A stretch of 39,512 nucleotides of DNA, taken from a virus. Within the stretch, counting starts at the first letter, position 1. Every line of letters starts with the position of its first letter. The translations under genes were made by a program, and so were the position numbers. The stretch is taken from positions 1-39,512 of IMG/VR virus record IMGVR_UViG_3300024520_000197, one strand, 5' to 3'. A model generated the notes under the pieces. The model was given only the letters and a program-made list of their open reading frames with translations. It searched no databases and was not told where the DNA came from. Shown piece by piece: positions 38,453 through 39,512 of the stretch.

Positions 38453-38856
38453 CAGGCTTTGAACCTTTCCCAGTTGTTGTCCGGTCGAGCCTTCAGCTCA
38501 CGCGCGAATGCCTGGAGGTCTTTAGGGTTCGCGAACGTGATGACATCCACGGAGTAGAACCCCAGAGCCTCTGCGGCGAGTAGCCGCTGGTTCCCGACCT
38601 CAACAACAAGAAGGCTGCCGTCGATGTCGCGCCCGCGCGGGTACTCTGCGCGCTTAGGCTTCACCGACTCCCATGCCTCCCACTCATGCTCGAGGTATCG
38701 GCGGGCGAGCAACGGGAAGCGCATCCCAAACGAGACCACGTCGTCAATCAGGTCTCGCAGCGTAGGCCAGTCGCTCGGCCACCGAACCTTCGGGGTTAGG
38801 TGTTCAACAGCGACCATGCGCGCGTTGGGGAACTCGATATTGGCGGCGAGGTGCAT
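38452..38856 (-). CDS. ParB/Srx-fold protein
   Basis: 134 residues from ATG 38856 (ATGA overlap with the upstream gene). The longer open frame to 39060 is Arg-rich shadow. MVAVEHLTPKVRWPSDWPTL (14-33) and then DLIDDVVSFGMRFPLL (35-50), LVVEVGNQRLLAAEALGF (83-100) and VDVITF follow the ParB/sulfiredoxin-like order: V-x-x-L-x-P, helix with I-x-x-x-G-x-x-x-P, G-N-x-R box, and a final strand. The GNQR (88-91) loop is the CTP/ATP-binding part in the superfamily. Stand-alone versions in phages occur with DNA-modification or sugar genes. There is no HTH or dimer domain, so this is not a partition ParB. The acting substrate is unknown. Confidence 0.6.
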   Translation of the reverse strand: MHLAANIEFPNARMVAVEHLTPKVRWPSDWPTLRDLIDDVVSFGMRFPLLARRYLEHEWEAWESVKPKRAEYPRGRDIDGSLLVVEVGNQRLLAAEALGFYSVDVITFANPKDLQAFARELKARPDNNWERFKA

Positions 38857-39512
38857 CAGTCTCGTCCGTCCATGATCAGCTCGCCATCGAACTCGATCTC
38901 TTGCGCGAGAAGGGCGATCCTCCGGTATGTCTTCACCGCCGCATCGTCCCGGTGAGCCGGGCGACCGAACTGCGCCTCGTACGGATACCACGGCTGCGTG
39001 CGCGCGTTCGTGTAGTGCACCAGTCCGGTGTTCGCGACGACCTTGTCGGGCTCGTTCCAATGGCGCGACATCGACGGGTCGATGAGCCCGCGCTTTTGGA
39101 GGATCGACCGCAACTCGTACATGGTGCCGGACCCCTGCTTCTGTTCAGAGATCGAGGGCCACCAATCCCACGTGCTAAACGCAGCGCAATCGAGGACCAT
39201 CACGCACGCTTTCATCTGCGAGAGGTAAACCGGTTTTGGCGTGGCCCTACCTTCCTCCCACAGTTCGCGGGGATCCTTGAGAAAGAACTGGTCGCAATCG
39301 CAGTAGATCGCGTGGCCCTCGAAATTCCGGAACTCAGGGACGGCCCAGCGGAAGTGCGTGAACGGCGTTCCCCATCCCCCGCTCTTCGGGTACACGTCGC
39401 CGAACTCGCACCCGGTATTCCACGATCCGTCTAGGCCGTCTTTGGATGTCTGCCAGGTGCCGCCCTTGATGAGGTGGCCGCTTGACGGCGTCGCGCGCAT
39501 CCAATGCAACTT
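38856..39512 (-). CDS. Glycosyltransferase-like protein with D-C-D motif (start beyond right edge)
   Basis: At least 218 residues; the minus-strand frame is still open at 39512, so the true N terminus is outside. HFRWAVPEFRNFEGHAIYCD and then the CDQFFLKDPRELWE segment form a Y-C-D-C-D motif like the D-x-D metal/nucleotide-sugar site of GT-A enzymes (GT8-type). KACVMVLDCAAFSTWDWWPS and VVANTGLVHYTNARTQPWYPY complete a conserved pattern: the last contains the H-Y-T-N segment that follows the acceptor site in many such proteins. It is the most upstream visible member of the minus-strand island and overlaps the ParB-fold gene by ATGA. Confidence 0.7.
   Translation of the reverse strand, partial: KLHWMRATPSSGHLIKGGTWQTSKDGLDGSWNTGCEFGDVYPKSGGWGTPFTHFRWAVPEFRNFEGHAIYCDCDQFFLKDPRELWEEGRATPKPVYLSQMKACVMVLDCAAFSTWDWWPSISEQKQGSGTMYELRSILQKRGLIDPSMSRHWNEPDKVVANTGLVHYTNARTQPWYPYEAQFGRPAHRDDAAVKTYRRIALLAQEIEFDGELIMDGRD

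Noticed and set aside
1-39512. CRISPR array, tRNA or rRNA genes, insertion sequences, attachment sites
   Set aside because: I looked for spaced direct repeats, cloverleaf-like blocks, transposase motifs and flanking duplications; apart from protein-level repeats of the fibre and tape measure, nothing qualifies.

Overview
The window is a piece of a GC-rich, double-stranded DNA tailed-phage (or prophage) genome, most likely a siphovirus with a lambda-type non-contractile tail. The evidence is a complete HK97-type head module (portal, prohead protease, major capsid protein, connectors) followed by tail genes in lambda order: terminator, tube, frameshifted G/GT chaperone, tape measure, M-like, L-like, K-like, J-like. 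Lipoprotein-type, spanin-like genes next to the tail module point to a Gram-negative host. No bacterial housekeeping gene, tRNA, rRNA, CRISPR array, insertion sequence, integrase, terminase or endolysin is recognisable here. Those phage functions must lie outside the window or be too diverged to see.

Layout. (1) 1-2056, plus strand: end of a ribbon-helix-helix gene, a Cas4/AddB-like PD-(D/E)XK exonuclease with a probable Fe-S cluster, and a RecT/Bet annealing protein. Together they form a two-component recombination module. (2) 2076-2118: a 14-bp GC-rich hairpin whose loop overlaps a consensus -35 box. (3) 2174-7277, plus strand: a host-contact block with a small phage protein of unknown role, an 808-residue fibre with 15 tandem repeats of 22-24 residues, a BppU-like Ig-fold protein, a CPCC mini-protein, a DUF559-like nuclease and a beta-helix tailspike. 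(4) 7287-7345: a structured gap between convergent genes. (5) 7353-33161, minus strand: the morphogenesis operon, transcribed right to left from the portal-MuF fusion to the J-like tail-tip protein and ending in a cassette of four small membrane proteins. Many genes overlap by ATGA or TAATG. (6) 33162-33426: a divergent region with an operator-like dyad and a small plus-strand ribbon-helix-helix gene. (7) 33432-39512, minus strand: nine tightly packed glycan and methyl-transfer genes that run off the right edge.

How it fits together. The left genes repair or recombine the genome. The fibre/spike block plus unusually module-rich tail-tip proteins (LamG, jelly-roll-like and Calx-beta-like domains) bind host surface glycans. 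The minus-strand operon builds head and tail, and its last genes probably open the envelope. The right-hand island probably decorates a virion protein, host envelope glycan or DNA; which one cannot be decided from sequence. The most distinctive observations are the G_GGA_AAC frameshift site at the end of the G-like gene with a zinc-ribbon T extension, two adjacent lipoproteins with unimolecular-spanin topology, the embedded gpM-like domain in a 1227-residue multi-domain protein, the 15-repeat fibre shaft, and the ParB-fold protein inside the sugar island. No gap between genes exceeds about 120 bases.
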